A DNA stretch of 64,000 nt from Limnobaculum parvum (GCF_003096015.2 NZ_CP029185.2:2886001-2950000); one strand, 5' to 3'; counted from the stretch's first letter, positions 45,440 through 54,276 are shown. The notes: generated by a model not told the origin, from the letters alone. Numbers and translations: made by a program.

Positions 45440-46048
45440 TTACTTCAAACTGTATCCAAAGTTACGTTCCCCCTCCACACTGACTTTACTACGCTCTTTA
45501 GCTAGGTAGCTAACCCGAGTCATCAACTTGGCATAGACGCCATCCGCATTCAGCGTTTTCTCGTCAAGGTAATAACATGGATTTTCTGGAAAATAAGCGA
45601 GTGACTGATACCGTTCATCATTCACACCTAACGCACTGAGCCAAGCTTGTGTGATTAATGCAGCTAGATTCCCCTTCAACTTACGATAGTCCCCCAGAAA
45701 GGCGTAGGCGTCCTTATTCAGCAAAAGCAGTACATGGTAGTGTTTCTTCTCTTCTGGCTGATTAAACTCTCTGACCCATACGTAACGAGGCGTACAAGAA
45801 TGGACTCTTTTCCCTGCTAACCTTTTCTTGTTTGAATCCGCTTTAAGCTTTGCTTTCAATGAGTCAAAAAAACGAGAGATAACCGCAGAATCAATTCTGG
45901 CTAGTACATTGTCAGGTAGCCTTAAATCAAACCGTAAAGCTAGTATTCGAGGGTGTTCATTTAACGCAGACTGAATAACGTCAATAATCTTATTTAAATA
46001 ATCAGAATTAAGTGGGCCATAGGTTCTGATAATATCTTCAGCGTTCAT
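45440..46048 (-). CDS. YagK/YfjJ (inovirus Gp2-like) family protein
   Basis: A 202-residue protein matching the YagK/YfjJ C-terminal domain of CP4-type cryptic prophages, related to inovirus Gp2 replication proteins. Features are A-L-R-F-D-L-R-L-P, the R-Y-V-W-V-R-E strand and the K-K-H-Y-H-V-L-L-L-L-N-K-D motif with paired histidines, then a Y-Y-L-D region. The HYH pair is the sort of metal site seen in Rep nucleases, so an origin-nicking role is possible. GAGGAA precedes the start. Confidence 0.85.
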   Translation of the reverse strand: MNAEDIIRTYGPLNSDYLNKIIDVIQSALNEHPRILALRFDLRLPDNVLARIDSAVISRFFDSLKAKLKADSNKKRLAGKRVHSCTPRYVWVREFNQPEEKKHYHVLLLLNKDAYAFLGDYRKLKGNLAALITQAWLSALGVNDERYQSLAYFPENPCYYLDEKTLNADGVYAKLMTRVSYLAKERSKVSVEGERNFGYSLK

Positions 46049-46583
46049 AGTTTATTCCTCAGTAAATAATTAAGGTTGGATAAGTCAGCAATGATATATA
46101 ATTAACAGCTACCACCACTCTTGGTTTTTATAAATCTAGTTACTTCACACATAGAGAGTTCATTGCTTATTATTTATGATAATAAGCAATGAATTATTAA
46201 CTGGCATTAATCAATAGTGAATAGATAAAGGGGCATTGCTAGATGCCCCCTTACATTATTATCTGGATTGATAATATAAGTATCTTTGTTACTGGCACCA
46301 CTACAGCTACTAACACTCTCTTTATTAATACTAAACAAACCGACAATAACCAGCTAATTAATAAAATCTATTGCACTGAATAATTAATACGATTCATCAA
46401 TGAATGATAGCGAAAATAAATAGCGGGGGTAAAATTCGAATTTATTTATTCATTATAATTCACTCTGGAATTAAGTCTTAATCAATGTTGGTGCACCATG
46501 AATAGATTTAATCATTAAGCATTGTCAGATTGATAAATTCTTTAGTGAAGATTAAAAGTGTTAGTAACGGGATTGACTAACGA
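46049..46583. other. Non-coding region between YfjJ-like gene and alpA-like gene
   Basis: 535 AT-rich bases without a credible ORF. A GGGGCAT/ATGCCCC hairpin at 46230-46249 followed by TTTATC on the minus strand could end the alpA-like transcript. Confidence 0.5.
46230..46249 (-). terminator. Terminator-like hairpin downstream of alpA-like gene
   Basis: A 7-bp stem with a 6-base loop; on the minus strand a short TTTATCT follows. Confidence 0.45.
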
Positions 46584-46829
46584 TTACATTCCAGCGTCCG
46601 TGGTTAATTCAACCGCAACATCACCTCTGGATTCTTTAATACGTTGACGTAGCCAATTTTCGACTTCGCTTTTTAACCAGCGAGAAGAGCGCCCCATTTT
46701 AATTTGCTTGGGGAACTGACCTAGCTGTATCAGTTTATAAAACCATTTGTCCGTTAGGCCCGTTAATTGCGTAATAAAAGCCATATCTACTAGCTGGTCA
46801 TCCATTAAATCAATTGGTAAGTTATTCAT
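46584..46829 (-). CDS. AlpA-family transcriptional regulator
   Basis: An 81-residue excisionase/regulator-like protein. The MerR-type winged helix is seen in D-M-A-F-I-T-Q-L-T-G-L-T-D-K-W-F-Y-K-L-I, the F-P-K-Q-I-K-M-G-R-S-S-R-W strand pair, and the W-L-K-S-E-V-E-N-W-L end. AlpA proteins activate integrase or excision genes in CP4-57-like elements. GGAGAAAT precedes the ATG. It may control mobility of this island. Confidence 0.88.
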   Translation of the reverse strand: MNNLPIDLMDDQLVDMAFITQLTGLTDKWFYKLIQLGQFPKQIKMGRSSRWLKSEVENWLRQRIKESRGDVAVELTTDAGM

Positions 46830-47645
46830 GTGATATTTCTCCGTTAAAGTTGAGTAAGGAGAATTCCGTGCGTCGCAGACACCTTAGGCGCCTGTTAATT
46901 TAAGTTATTCGATGATAGGCACCTCTTAGTTATTCAGTCGCTTAGCGTAAGGCTAAGGACGTATAATCAGATTCAATCAGCAATGACTCAATTAGGGACG
47001 AACGCATTCTCTACATCACATGTTGCAACCGCGTAAAAAATTACTTGAGGCCCGTTGACGTTAATAAAGAAAAGTTTGAAAACCACTCTCTATAATCAGT
47101 AATACATCACCGCAGTACACTTTATTCAGTACCGTGATCTGTAAGTGGGCTTTTTAGCATCATATTAAATAGCAGTTAGACATTGAGTTGGTGGTCACCA
47201 CCTACATTGGCGATTTTACGTTGGTCAGGGGCTGAATTTGACTTTTAACGGAAGGGTAGATACTGGTTTCTCACCCACCAACCGTTGACTTTCAACAACA
47301 ACACAGACTAATGGGGAGAACGTTAAAAGACAGTTTTCGATCAGCAGAATGTAAGAAACCGCCAATATTGAGATAAAAAAGAGATGACGACGGTAGTAGC
47401 GATGAGGTGGAAAAGGGCTATATAACAGCAATAACGACAGGTGACACATGAAGAAGCAGTCTAGTAATGTAAAAATGCACATCCAGAACATGACAAGATA
47501 ACAGCAAAAAATCAGGTAGAATTACTCAAGAATACTAAAAATATATGGAGTACCTACACCAATAAATATCACATTGACTTCAAAAATACTACATAGTAAT
47601 CTTTTTTCATTAAAGATTGTACAGCTAATCGCTATGGAGTTAATC
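46830..47645. other. Long non-coding region upstream of alpA-like gene
   Basis: About 0.8 kb. A palindrome GGTGGTCACCACC lies near 47189-47201 and a CTTAGCG-TAAG-GCTAAG-like hairpin near 46950. The open minus frame at 47225-47491 has no ribosome site and is not called. It may hold an island control or replication region, since similar gaps adjoin AlpA genes in P4-like islands; this is inference. Confidence 0.4.
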
Positions 47646-48587
47646 GTGAGTTCAACCCCTATCGTCATAAAGGAACAGGACAGACGTGTTTGCCGCTCTT
47701 ATTACGTCTATCTATTGTCTAAGAACATCAATACGCCTCAGGTAGATTTTTATAAACCCGCTCATTGCTGCAAAGTGTTTAATGAAGTATTGGCACTGGC
47801 TTATCCGAATCCCCAAACGCGACAGCAATTTATTCAATCGATGGTATTAACGTGCACTGGCACGTTAATACCCGATATTGAATTTGAATGGCTCAAGAAC
47901 AATGAGCACGCGTGTTATTGGTTATGGACATATTTAAGGAGTGCTGACAATGGCATGCTAAATAATTACTATATAACCGATAATACTGTAACAAATGAAT
48001 TAACTGACTATGAAAAATTAGGGTTAAATACATCACCAGTAAATACACAGCACAGATACAATCTTATTATTGATTTTTTTGATAGTTGGTATGCGCCACT
48101 CAATTATAAAACTTCATTACTTAAAAAATTAGAGAGCGAATGGGAAGCAATCAATGTCAAACCAAAACCCTTTAAGTGGCTTGATATTAATGATGACGAA
48201 CAATGCAAATGGGTGTGGAACTATATCTCCGAGGCTCAGAAACCGAAACTTGCATATACCCTAGCCTACAGTGATAAAATGAAGATTCCAACATTTTATC
48301 TTCACCCTTCTAATATTGATGAAATTAAACTCGCTATTTATGTAGCAGTCAATTTATGGCGAGCACATCCGGATACCAAGAAACTCTTCTTTAAAGATAT
48401 TAATAAAGCCTTCAGTCAGAAGAAGCACCGAATAAAAAAGGCGGATAGTAAACCCTTTAATACCTATTTAAAGATTGAGACAAAAAAACGACTAAATGAA
48501 ATAGCTCGTCGTCAGGATAAAAAGATTGTTGATATAATTGATAGTCTCATCAATCAAGCATACGACACATTGCCACCAGAGCAATAA
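47646..48587 (+). CDS. Island protein with C-terminal ribbon-helix-helix-like segment
   Basis: A 313-residue protein of unknown family. The N-terminal 250 residues are rich in aromatic residues without a known motif. The last 45 residues (FNTYLKIETKKRLNEIARRQ, then I-V-D-I-I-D-S-L-I-N-Q-A-Y) look like a MetJ/Arc ribbon-helix-helix. GTG 47646 is preferred with GGAG 7 bases upstream; the frame is open to 47574. It may be a DNA-binding factor of the island. Confidence 0.6.
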   Translation: MSSTPIVIKEQDRRVCRSYYVYLLSKNINTPQVDFYKPAHCCKVFNEVLALAYPNPQTRQQFIQSMVLTCTGTLIPDIEFEWLKNNEHACYWLWTYLRSADNGMLNNYYITDNTVTNELTDYEKLGLNTSPVNTQHRYNLIIDFFDSWYAPLNYKTSLLKKLESEWEAINVKPKPFKWLDINDDEQCKWVWNYISEAQKPKLAYTLAYSDKMKIPTFYLHPSNIDEIKLAIYVAVNLWRAHPDTKKLFFKDINKAFSQKKHRIKKADSKPFNTYLKIETKKRLNEIARRQDKKIVDIIDSLINQAYDTLPPEQ

Positions 48588-48801
48588 ACTCCACACTGTG
48601 TTATCTTCTAACCTATATTTTTCTAAAAAGGTCTTTTTTAAGGCCTTTATTATTTTGAATAGAATAAACTCCATTCTAAATATTTTTAGACATACATCAT
48701 AATCCGGATATCAATCACCTATCGGTTATATCATGCTTATTCAGGCTGATGGAATACACCCCGCAAGCCTACAATGATTATTATGTTGAGGAAATAAATC
48801 A

Positions 48802-49623
48802 ATGACACGTCTTGCTTCCCGTTTTGGTACTGTAAATACTATTCGCCGTGACCGACCACTAACCAACGATGAATTAGCTCGTCACGTTCCCAGTATATTA
48901 TCGGAAGAAAAACATATCTCCCGTAGCGACCGCTACACTTATATTCCCACCATTACGTTATTAGATAACCTACGTAAAGAAGGCTTCCAACCGTTCTTTG
49001 CCTGCCAAACTCGCGTCCGTAATCTTGATAAACAAGACCACACCAAACACATGCTACGCCTACGTCGTGAAGGTCAGATAACCGGGAAAGAAGTCCCTGA
49101 AATAATCTTACTGAATAGCCATGACGGTTCCAGCAGTTATCAGATGATCCCTGGCCTATTCCGCTTCGTGTGTGCAAATGGAATGGTCTGTGGTGACAGT
49201 TTTGGTGAAGTCCGCGTACCACATAAAGGCGATGTTGTTGATCGTGTGATTGAAGGTGCCTACGAGGTATTAGATATCTTTGATCGAGTAGAAGAACAGC
49301 GAGAAACCATGCAAGGTATCTCGCTACCAAAACCCGCACAACAAGCCTTTGCTCATGCCGCCCTAGCCTACCGCTACGGTGAAGAGCATCAACCAATAAC
49401 CGAAGAACAGATCCTGATGCCCCGGCGTTGGGAGGACAGAAAAGATGACCTGTGGACCACGTACCAACGGCTGCAGGAAAACTTGATCAAAGGCGGACTA
49501 TCTGGTCGTTCAGCCAAAGGTAAACGCGCTCGGACTAGGGCCATCAATGGTATTGATGGTGATATCAAGCTTAATCGCGCCCTGTGGATGATGGCTGAGA
49601 ATATGCGCCAGCATTTAGCCTGA
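48802..49623 (+). CDS. DUF932 (YfjQ/YafZ-like) protein
   Basis: A 273-residue protein of the DUF932 family found in CP4-type prophages and plasmids. Typical parts are R-S-D-R-Y-T-Y-I-P-T-I near residue 42, G-F-Q-P-F-F-A-C-Q-T-R, a H-M-L-R-L-R segment and the N-S-H-D-G-S-S-S-Y-Q-M-I-P-G-L-F-R-F-V-C-A-N-G-M core. Function unknown. RBS GAGGAAA is good. It is followed after 46 bases by the second EcsC gene. Confidence 0.88.
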   Translation: MTRLASRFGTVNTIRRDRPLTNDELARHVPSILSEEKHISRSDRYTYIPTITLLDNLRKEGFQPFFACQTRVRNLDKQDHTKHMLRLRREGQITGKEVPEIILLNSHDGSSSYQMIPGLFRFVCANGMVCGDSFGEVRVPHKGDVVDRVIEGAYEVLDIFDRVEEQRETMQGISLPKPAQQAFAHAALAYRYGEEHQPITEEQILMPRRWEDRKDDLWTTYQRLQENLIKGGLSGRSAKGKRARTRAINGIDGDIKLNRALWMMAENMRQHLA

Positions 49624-49669
49624 CACCACTATGTACCACTAAGAGAATCAATCAATAGGAATAGATAAT

Positions 49670-50344
49670 ATGACTCATGATAATGGACTGACCATCAATA
49701 CCCTACAGTCAACGCTTGATTGGCTGTATGACAGGGCTATCAACGGTATTGCCGGACTGGACTCCGCTCAAACACTGGCTGATGCTTATCGGTATACTCA
49801 CCCAGACCGCCGAGAATGTGTGAACGCTTTAATACGCTGGCAGAATACCAAAGCCGGGACCAGCGGCTTCCTCTCTGGATTAGGTGGCATAATGACACTG
49901 CCAGTCATGATACCGCTCAATATGACCAGTATCTTGTTTATCCAAATCAGGATGATTGCAGCTATAGCTCTATTGAGCGGCCATAATCTGAAGGACGATA
50001 ACGTCAAAACCTGTGTCTATTTATGCTTATGTGGCAATACAGCAAAGGATATCCTGAAGAATGTCGGTATCCAGCTAGGTACACGACCAACTCGGCAACT
50101 GTTCGGTCAAGCCTCATCAGGAGCAATACAGTGTATCAACCGCTCTGTCGGCGTTAAGTTGATGGCGCAAGTCGGCCAAAAAGGCAGTATCAATGCTATC
50201 AAGCTGATACCGCTGGTCGGCGGACTAATCGGTGGCATGTTTGACAGCATCACAACCGACATCATCGGGAATATGGCCAGAGATATATTTATCAGCCCAC
50301 ACGCGATCCCTGCTCTTATCCATAACGACATCCAGACTCAGTAA
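49670..50344 (+). CDS. EcsC-family protein (copy 2)
   Basis: A 224-residue paralogue of the protein at 44176, sharing W-x-Y-D-x-A-x-N-G, G-L-D-x-A-Q, R-W-Q-N-x-K-A, the T-S-G-F-x-x-G-L-G-G segment, R-M-I-A-A-I-A and the final L-V-G-G-L-I-G-G hydrophobic hairpin. About half the positions look identical. Two EcsC genes in one island suggest duplication or parallel acquisition. Probably membrane-associated; function unknown. Confidence 0.8.
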   Translation: MTHDNGLTINTLQSTLDWLYDRAINGIAGLDSAQTLADAYRYTHPDRRECVNALIRWQNTKAGTSGFLSGLGGIMTLPVMIPLNMTSILFIQIRMIAAIALLSGHNLKDDNVKTCVYLCLCGNTAKDILKNVGIQLGTRPTRQLFGQASSGAIQCINRSVGVKLMAQVGQKGSINAIKLIPLVGGLIGGMFDSITTDIIGNMARDIFISPHAIPALIHNDIQTQ

Positions 50345-50516
50345 CCTCTAGCTCGTTTCAGCCCTGATTACCTAAAAAACCACTGACATCAGTCTGCTTT
50401 AGCACTGATGCAATCTCGTTTGCTTAATTTCACACAAAAAGGAAATCACTACGCTTATCACCCAACGGCACATTCACGCCAATACCTTAGTCTGGCATCA
50501 GGGCCAAATAACATGG

Positions 50517-50945
50517 ATGCCTCTGAACACCACGTTATTGGCAGCAGCGTTGCCCACAACATCTGAACATGAACCGCCCCCACAACCTAACTACCGGCTT
50601 AACAATTCGGTGGTCTGGTTCTTGGCATTTGCCCCACTATTAGGATTTATGCTGGAAAGCGTTATCGCCATTCTGATTTATGGCCGACGAGGCCTTGGCT
50701 ATTCGGTATATCAACTGCTCTTTACTCATCCGTTCTGGTACCTCTCCGTTATCTTGAATATTGCACTCAGCTATCGCGATGAGCACAACCTAAAAAAAGC
50801 GGGTATCGATACTTCCAGATATGGTGCCATGACCTGGCTAGTGCCCGTCTATTTATGGCGACGGGCAAAGTCTCTAGGACAGACCCCGAGTTATTTCTGG
50901 GTCTGGGTCATTCTATTCGGGATCATCATGTTAGGAACAATTTAA
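50517..50945 (+). CDS. Membrane protein with truncated GYF_2-like N terminus
   Basis: From ATG 50517 the product has 142 residues with about three hydrophobic segments (residues 38-62, 75-92, 122-141). In the same frame upstream, codons 50451-50516 read T-L-I-T-Q-R-H-I-H-A-N-T-L-V-W-H-Q-G-Q-I-T-W, the pattern of the GYF_2 (DUF4339) domain end. A good ribosome site (AAAAAGGAAATC) precedes an ACG at 50451 where an ATG would be expected. So the native start is probably lost, atypical or further back. Function unknown. Confidence 0.55.
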   Translation: MPLNTTLLAAALPTTSEHEPPPQPNYRLNNSVVWFLAFAPLLGFMLESVIAILIYGRRGLGYSVYQLLFTHPFWYLSVILNIALSYRDEHNLKKAGIDTSRYGAMTWLVPVYLWRRAKSLGQTPSYFWVWVILFGIIMLGTI

Positions 50946-50957
50946 TTCATTCAGCTC

Positions 50958-50994
50958 AGGACAGGCGCACCGTCATTGGTGTCCTGTCCTTTTT
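50958..50994 (+). terminator. Terminator after the GYF_2-like membrane protein
   Basis: AGGACAGG and CCTGTCCT form a stem, extended by an inner GCACC/GGTG pair, followed by TTTTT. Confidence 0.8.
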
Positions 50995-51029
50995 GCCGTC
51001 TTGTTATTCTTTATTACGAGAACACCACT

Positions 51030-51485
51030 ATGTCTAATCACATTCGGCGCGAACAGCGCATTATCAGCATGGCGTTACAGCTATTAGAAAAACAGATCAA
51101 AGTGAGACCTTATTCTTTCACTTCATCAACACAAACCAGAGAGTATCTCCGTTTGCAGCTAGAACAATTAGAACGGGAAGTTTTTATGGTTTTGTATCTG
51201 GATAACCAGCACCGGCTTATCGCTAGTGACGTCACTGCATTAGGCACAATTAACGAAACATCAATATATCCCAGAGAAATCATTAAAGGATCTTTAGAAT
51301 TTAATGCCGCAGCGGTAATCCTTGCTCACAATCACCCTTCCGGGCTGGCAGAACCTAGTCAGGCAGATCGCTCAATCACCAATAAGTTGAAAGAGGCACT
51401 GTCGTTAGTCGACGTAAAGGTACTCGACCACTTTGTTATTGGTCATGGTGAATTAGTCTCATTTGCTGAGCGAGGTTGGTTATAA
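51030..51485 (+). CDS. RadC/YeeS-family JAB-domain protein
   Basis: A 151-residue protein of the RadC-like family (YeeS, YkfG, YfjY) carried by CP4-type islands. The JAMM metal motif is complete as H100-N-H102-P-S-G with D113. I start at ATG 51030, giving the usual family N terminus, rather than the open frame at 50976. A role in DNA repair is not supported for E. coli RadC; a peptidase or nuclease activity has been suggested for the family. Confidence 0.88.
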   Translation: MSNHIRREQRIISMALQLLEKQIKVRPYSFTSSTQTREYLRLQLEQLEREVFMVLYLDNQHRLIASDVTALGTINETSIYPREIIKGSLEFNAAAVILAHNHPSGLAEPSQADRSITNKLKEALSLVDVKVLDHFVIGHGELVSFAERGWL

Positions 51486-51598
51486 GTCAGATGGTTCCAA
51501 TACGCTATACCGCATTAGCAGTTCAGTCTTCAATGTAGTTCCTCCTATATAACGCAACAATCAATCACATAATCCTTTTACCAACAGGAGATCTTTAG

Positions 51599-52105
51599 AT
51601 GTCTGCATCACCGACGTTAAAAACCGGCGTATTTCATTTTACTTTATTACGAGATATCGCTCAGGACGACTGGTTCACTCTGTGTCGTCTGGTCACCCAA
51701 GCCCATCGACAACTCCGCCTGAAGCCGGAAACAACCGGTATTGAACCAATCCCTATTATCTGCAACGGTGCGGGTATCACGCCACTGCGCTTTGACGATA
51801 GCCTAATAGGGCTCGGTGTTATCGTGTTTAACGGGGAGCATCACCACCAACTCAGTGGTGATACCTTTATTCTAAATCAACATCGTCATCCCTACGACCG
51901 GGGATATTGTCATACCCATGGTCACCCCTATTGTTTTATGGTCATGGCAGTATTACTACTGGCCCATTACACCTGCCCGACTGTCTGGAAAATCACGTCT
52001 GATGTCAGTTGCACTCAATGGCAACGTGTTGCCGACTGGCTGCAAGCAGAACTGGCAATAGTGATAGCACTTCCCACCGAAATATTTACAGGAGTACAAC
52101 CATGA
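51599..52105 (+). CDS. Histidine-rich island protein of unknown function
   Basis: A 168-residue protein with strong RBS (ACAGGAGA). A cluster of His and Cys lies between residues 80 and 110 (EHHHQL and RHPYDRGYCHTHGHPYC), suggesting a metal site. No signal peptide. No family recognised. It overlaps the next gene by 4 bases, so the two probably form a translationally coupled pair. Confidence 0.65.
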   Translation: MSASPTLKTGVFHFTLLRDIAQDDWFTLCRLVTQAHRQLRLKPETTGIEPIPIICNGAGITPLRFDDSLIGLGVIVFNGEHHHQLSGDTFILNQHRHPYDRGYCHTHGHPYCFMVMAVLLLAHYTCPTVWKITSDVSCTQWQRVADWLQAELAIVIALPTEIFTGVQP

Positions 52106-52410
52106 ATCTGATAGCTAGCTTGCTGTCACTGCAATCACTGGATAATGTTGATTTGATACACACCGTCCGGGTCACTGAGTCAGCATTTAATAATTTAACC
52201 ACGTTTGGTAGTGAAGGCATTTTCTACCCAGCGACACAAAGCTCTGCTGATGCAGAATATGTAATACTAGACCTTGAGTTTATCCGTGACCATCAACTGG
52301 ATTTTGATAAATCTAGTTTTACTGAATGGTGTCAAACACACCTATCGCTAAATATGACTGCATTAAAGCCGTTATCTTATTTATTTGTGGTCGGAACCAA
52401 TGAAGTCTGA
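52102..52410 (+). CDS. Small island protein coupled to the His-rich gene
   Basis: A 102-residue acidic protein starting at the ATGA overlap with AGGAG upstream; the frame is open to 52009 but that part lies inside the previous gene. No motif recognised. The pairing with 51599-52105 at the end of the island resembles small two-gene modules such as toxin-antitoxin pairs, but there is no sequence support for that. Confidence 0.6.
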   Translation: MNLIASLLSLQSLDNVDLIHTVRVTESAFNNLTTFGSEGIFYPATQSSADAEYVILDLEFIRDHQLDFDKSSFTEWCQTHLSLNMTALKPLSYLFVVGTNEV

Positions 52411-52541
52411 AACCATTTCTTACTAGGCTAATTAATCGTTAGTTGTAGTTAGTGCATATCGTTTGCTGAAAAAGTATAGATACAGTAAATTAGTTAAGTT
52501 CTAACTAACTGAACTTACCTACTCAAATCACATAAAAGCAA

Positions 52542-52566
52542 ATATGGGTAAAAAACGGGGTAACTT
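52542..52566. repeat. Probable arm-type integrase site near attR
   Basis: A 25-base block identical at 22 positions to 24495-24519, with two GGGTAA units in the same spacing. It lies 49 bases inside the island from attR. Confidence 0.6.
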
Positions 52567-52614
52567 TTTTAATTAAATTATCAATTATGATTAATATCAT
52601 TAAGTTATATTAAA

Positions 52615-52645
52615 GTTCGAGTCCGGCCTCAGCACCATTAGAATG
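52615..52645 (+). repeat. attR of island 1
   Basis: A copy of attL with one G missing in the acceptor part (CTCAGCACC against CTCAGGCACC). It also serves as the left junction of the older element that follows, since a decayed integrase begins 55 bases later. Confidence 0.85.
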
Positions 52646-52651
52646 ACATTT

Positions 52652-52677
52652 AAAGACGCTTAAGGGCGTCTTTTTTT
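52652..52677 (+). terminator. Terminator next to attR
   Basis: AAAGACGC pairs with GCGTCTTT around a 6-base loop, followed by T residues. It takes the same relative position as the tRNA terminator at attL. Confidence 0.75.
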
Positions 52678-52699
52678 GTGGGTGGAATTCTTGTTTTGT

Positions 52700-53653
52700 A
52701 AGGCCTTTGTGCATTCCAACTCAAAACAGATAAAAACGAAAAACTCAGCCAGAATTCTACGGACAATGGAGCTTGAGCTATTCCCCACTATTGGTAATCG
52801 TGATATTGCCAACCTAAATACCCGCGACCGATTATCCCCGATAAAGAAAGTAAAAGAATCCGGAAGTCTATAAATTGCAGCCCGACTACAACAGTTCACA
52901 ACCGCAATTATGCGTTATGCCGTTCAAAGCGGCATCATTGATTACAACCCGGCTCAAGACCTAGTTGGCGCAATCACCACCAACAAGAAGCAAGAAAGTT
53001 CACCGCCCTGCCCTCACCTTTGATCGTATTCTTGAACTACTTACGCGTTTAGATAACTATCAAGGAAGATATTTAACCACTCTGGCAGTGAAATTAACCT
53101 TACTTATCTTTATCCGTTCTATGCCCGTTGGTCAGAGATCGATTTTGAACGAGCGCTTTGGACAATACCGGGAGAACGTGAAAAGCTGGAAGGTGTTAAG
53201 CACACACACAGAGGTTCAAAGATGAGAACAACTCACCTTGTTCCCCTTAGTAGACAGGCCATGGAGATCTTAAAGCAGATACACCAAATTAGCGGTGACC
53301 ACGAGCTTATCTTTATTGGTGACCATAACGCCAATAAGCCGATGAGTGAAAATACGGTGAATAAGGCTTTACGGGTAATGGGTTATGACACCAAGACAGA
53401 AGTCTGTGGTCATGGCTTCCGTACAATGGCCTGTAGTGCATTAATTGAGTCTGGGCTGTGGTCTAGGGATGGAGTAGAACGGCAGATGAGCCATCAGGAG
53501 CATAATGGGGTTCGTGCTGCGTATATCCATAAGGCTGAGCACTTGGATGAGCGGAGATTGATGGTGCAGTAGTGGACGGATTATTTGGATGAGAATCGGG
53601 TGAATAAGGTTAGTCCGTTTGAGTTTGGTAAATTAACCAAACGAACTGATTAG
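52700..53653 (+). pseudogene. Decayed IntB-type integrase
   Basis: Aligned with the intact integrase, this copy lacks the first 100 or so codons. It has a TAA after about 58 codons, a small frameshift near 52990, and a net 13-base deletion near 53120 that removes S-E-L-R-F after the catalytic Arg. A TAG at 53570-53572 replaces a Trp codon. The C-terminal half (53222-53569) is nearly identical to the intact gene, including HGFR and the nucleophile Tyr. The terminator after it is also shared. Confidence 0.9.
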
Positions 53654-53681
53654 CAGCATGTTAAGTTTTATCTGAATATTA

Positions 53682-53707
53682 GAGGTGGCTTTTACTGCCT
53701 CTTTTTT
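53682..53707 (+). terminator. Terminator of the decayed integrase
   Basis: A GAGG...CCTC hairpin with T run, related to that at 25861. Confidence 0.5.
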
Positions 53708-53915
53708 ATTTTAATAAATAATGACAATGAACCGTATTTATTAAAATAAAATCTACCCGACTAAAACAAAAAGTGTCACAGTTAACAATTAGTTGTGATT
53801 TACCAATTTTTAATCCCTCGATTACGTTGCTAGCAAATGTAATAGAACGCCATTCTAAGGTTTCAGCATTACATTCAATTACAGCAGCCACACGATAGAA
53901 TCGAAAGCATACCAT
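53706..53915 (-). CDS. Possible small protein of unknown function
   Basis: A 69-residue open frame with coding-like amino-acid order (Y-R-V-A-A-V-I-E-C, W-R-S-I-T-F-A-S-N-V-I-E-G-L, R-V-D-F-I-L-I-N) but poor spacing between AGG and ATG. It could be a real small gene or a fragment of a larger decayed one. No family recognised. Confidence 0.3.
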   Translation of the reverse strand: MVCFRFYRVAAVIECNAETLEWRSITFASNVIEGLKIGKSQLIVNCDTFCFSRVDFILINTVHCHYLLK

Positions 53916-54177
53916 CCTATTGAAATTCGGCTAGAAAAACAACACGGTAATATCTGGTCGATCGACTATATAACATGAGAAATACAGGCCTTTTTCCATA
54001 CCCCTATTATTCATAGCTTCATTCCTGATAAGAATAGAATTTATTCAATATGAAAAATAGGCAAATTACAGCTAGTAATATTACTAGTAATTATAAAATT
54101 GATAGGTAAATCAATGAAGTTGAACTATTAGGTTGTTATTATTCTGTAGGTGGTTATCAAGATGTAACAGTATTCAT

Positions 54178-54276
54178 GCCGTTTGTATCCATAAAGCTGA
54201 ATATTTGGATGAAAATCGGGTGAAAGTGATAAGTCCGCTTGAGTTTACTAAGATTCAGAATAGGCAGCTTTATTGA
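54178..54276 (+). pseudogene. Third integrase relic (C-terminal fragment)
   Basis: The 32 codons read A-V-C-I-H-K-A-E-Y-L-D-E-N-R-V, then a tail like S-P-x-E-F-x-K. In the intact integrase two L-D-E triplets are separated by 14 residues; here they are fused, so the segment between was lost by deletion across the repeat. The nucleophile Tyr is Cys. It indicates a third integration event at this tRNA. Confidence 0.75.

Larger units (their letters stand above)
24349..52645. mobile_element. Genomic island 1 in the tRNA-Leu gene (IntB-type, carrying Dnd/Dpt)
   Basis: The island is bounded by a 32-base direct repeat (one base shorter at the right) that includes the 3' end of the tRNA. The integrase is next to attL. 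The interior carries P4/CP4-type accessory genes (AlpA, YfjJ-like, DUF932, RadC-like) and a phosphorothioation system. Base composition of the cargo is more AT-rich than the flanking core genes. The boundaries come directly from the repeats. Confidence 0.85.

Noticed and set aside
47225..47491. 88-codon minus-strand open frame, hydrophobic and Cys-rich
   Set aside because: No ribosome site, odd composition, and no family recognised; could be chance in an AT-rich control region.
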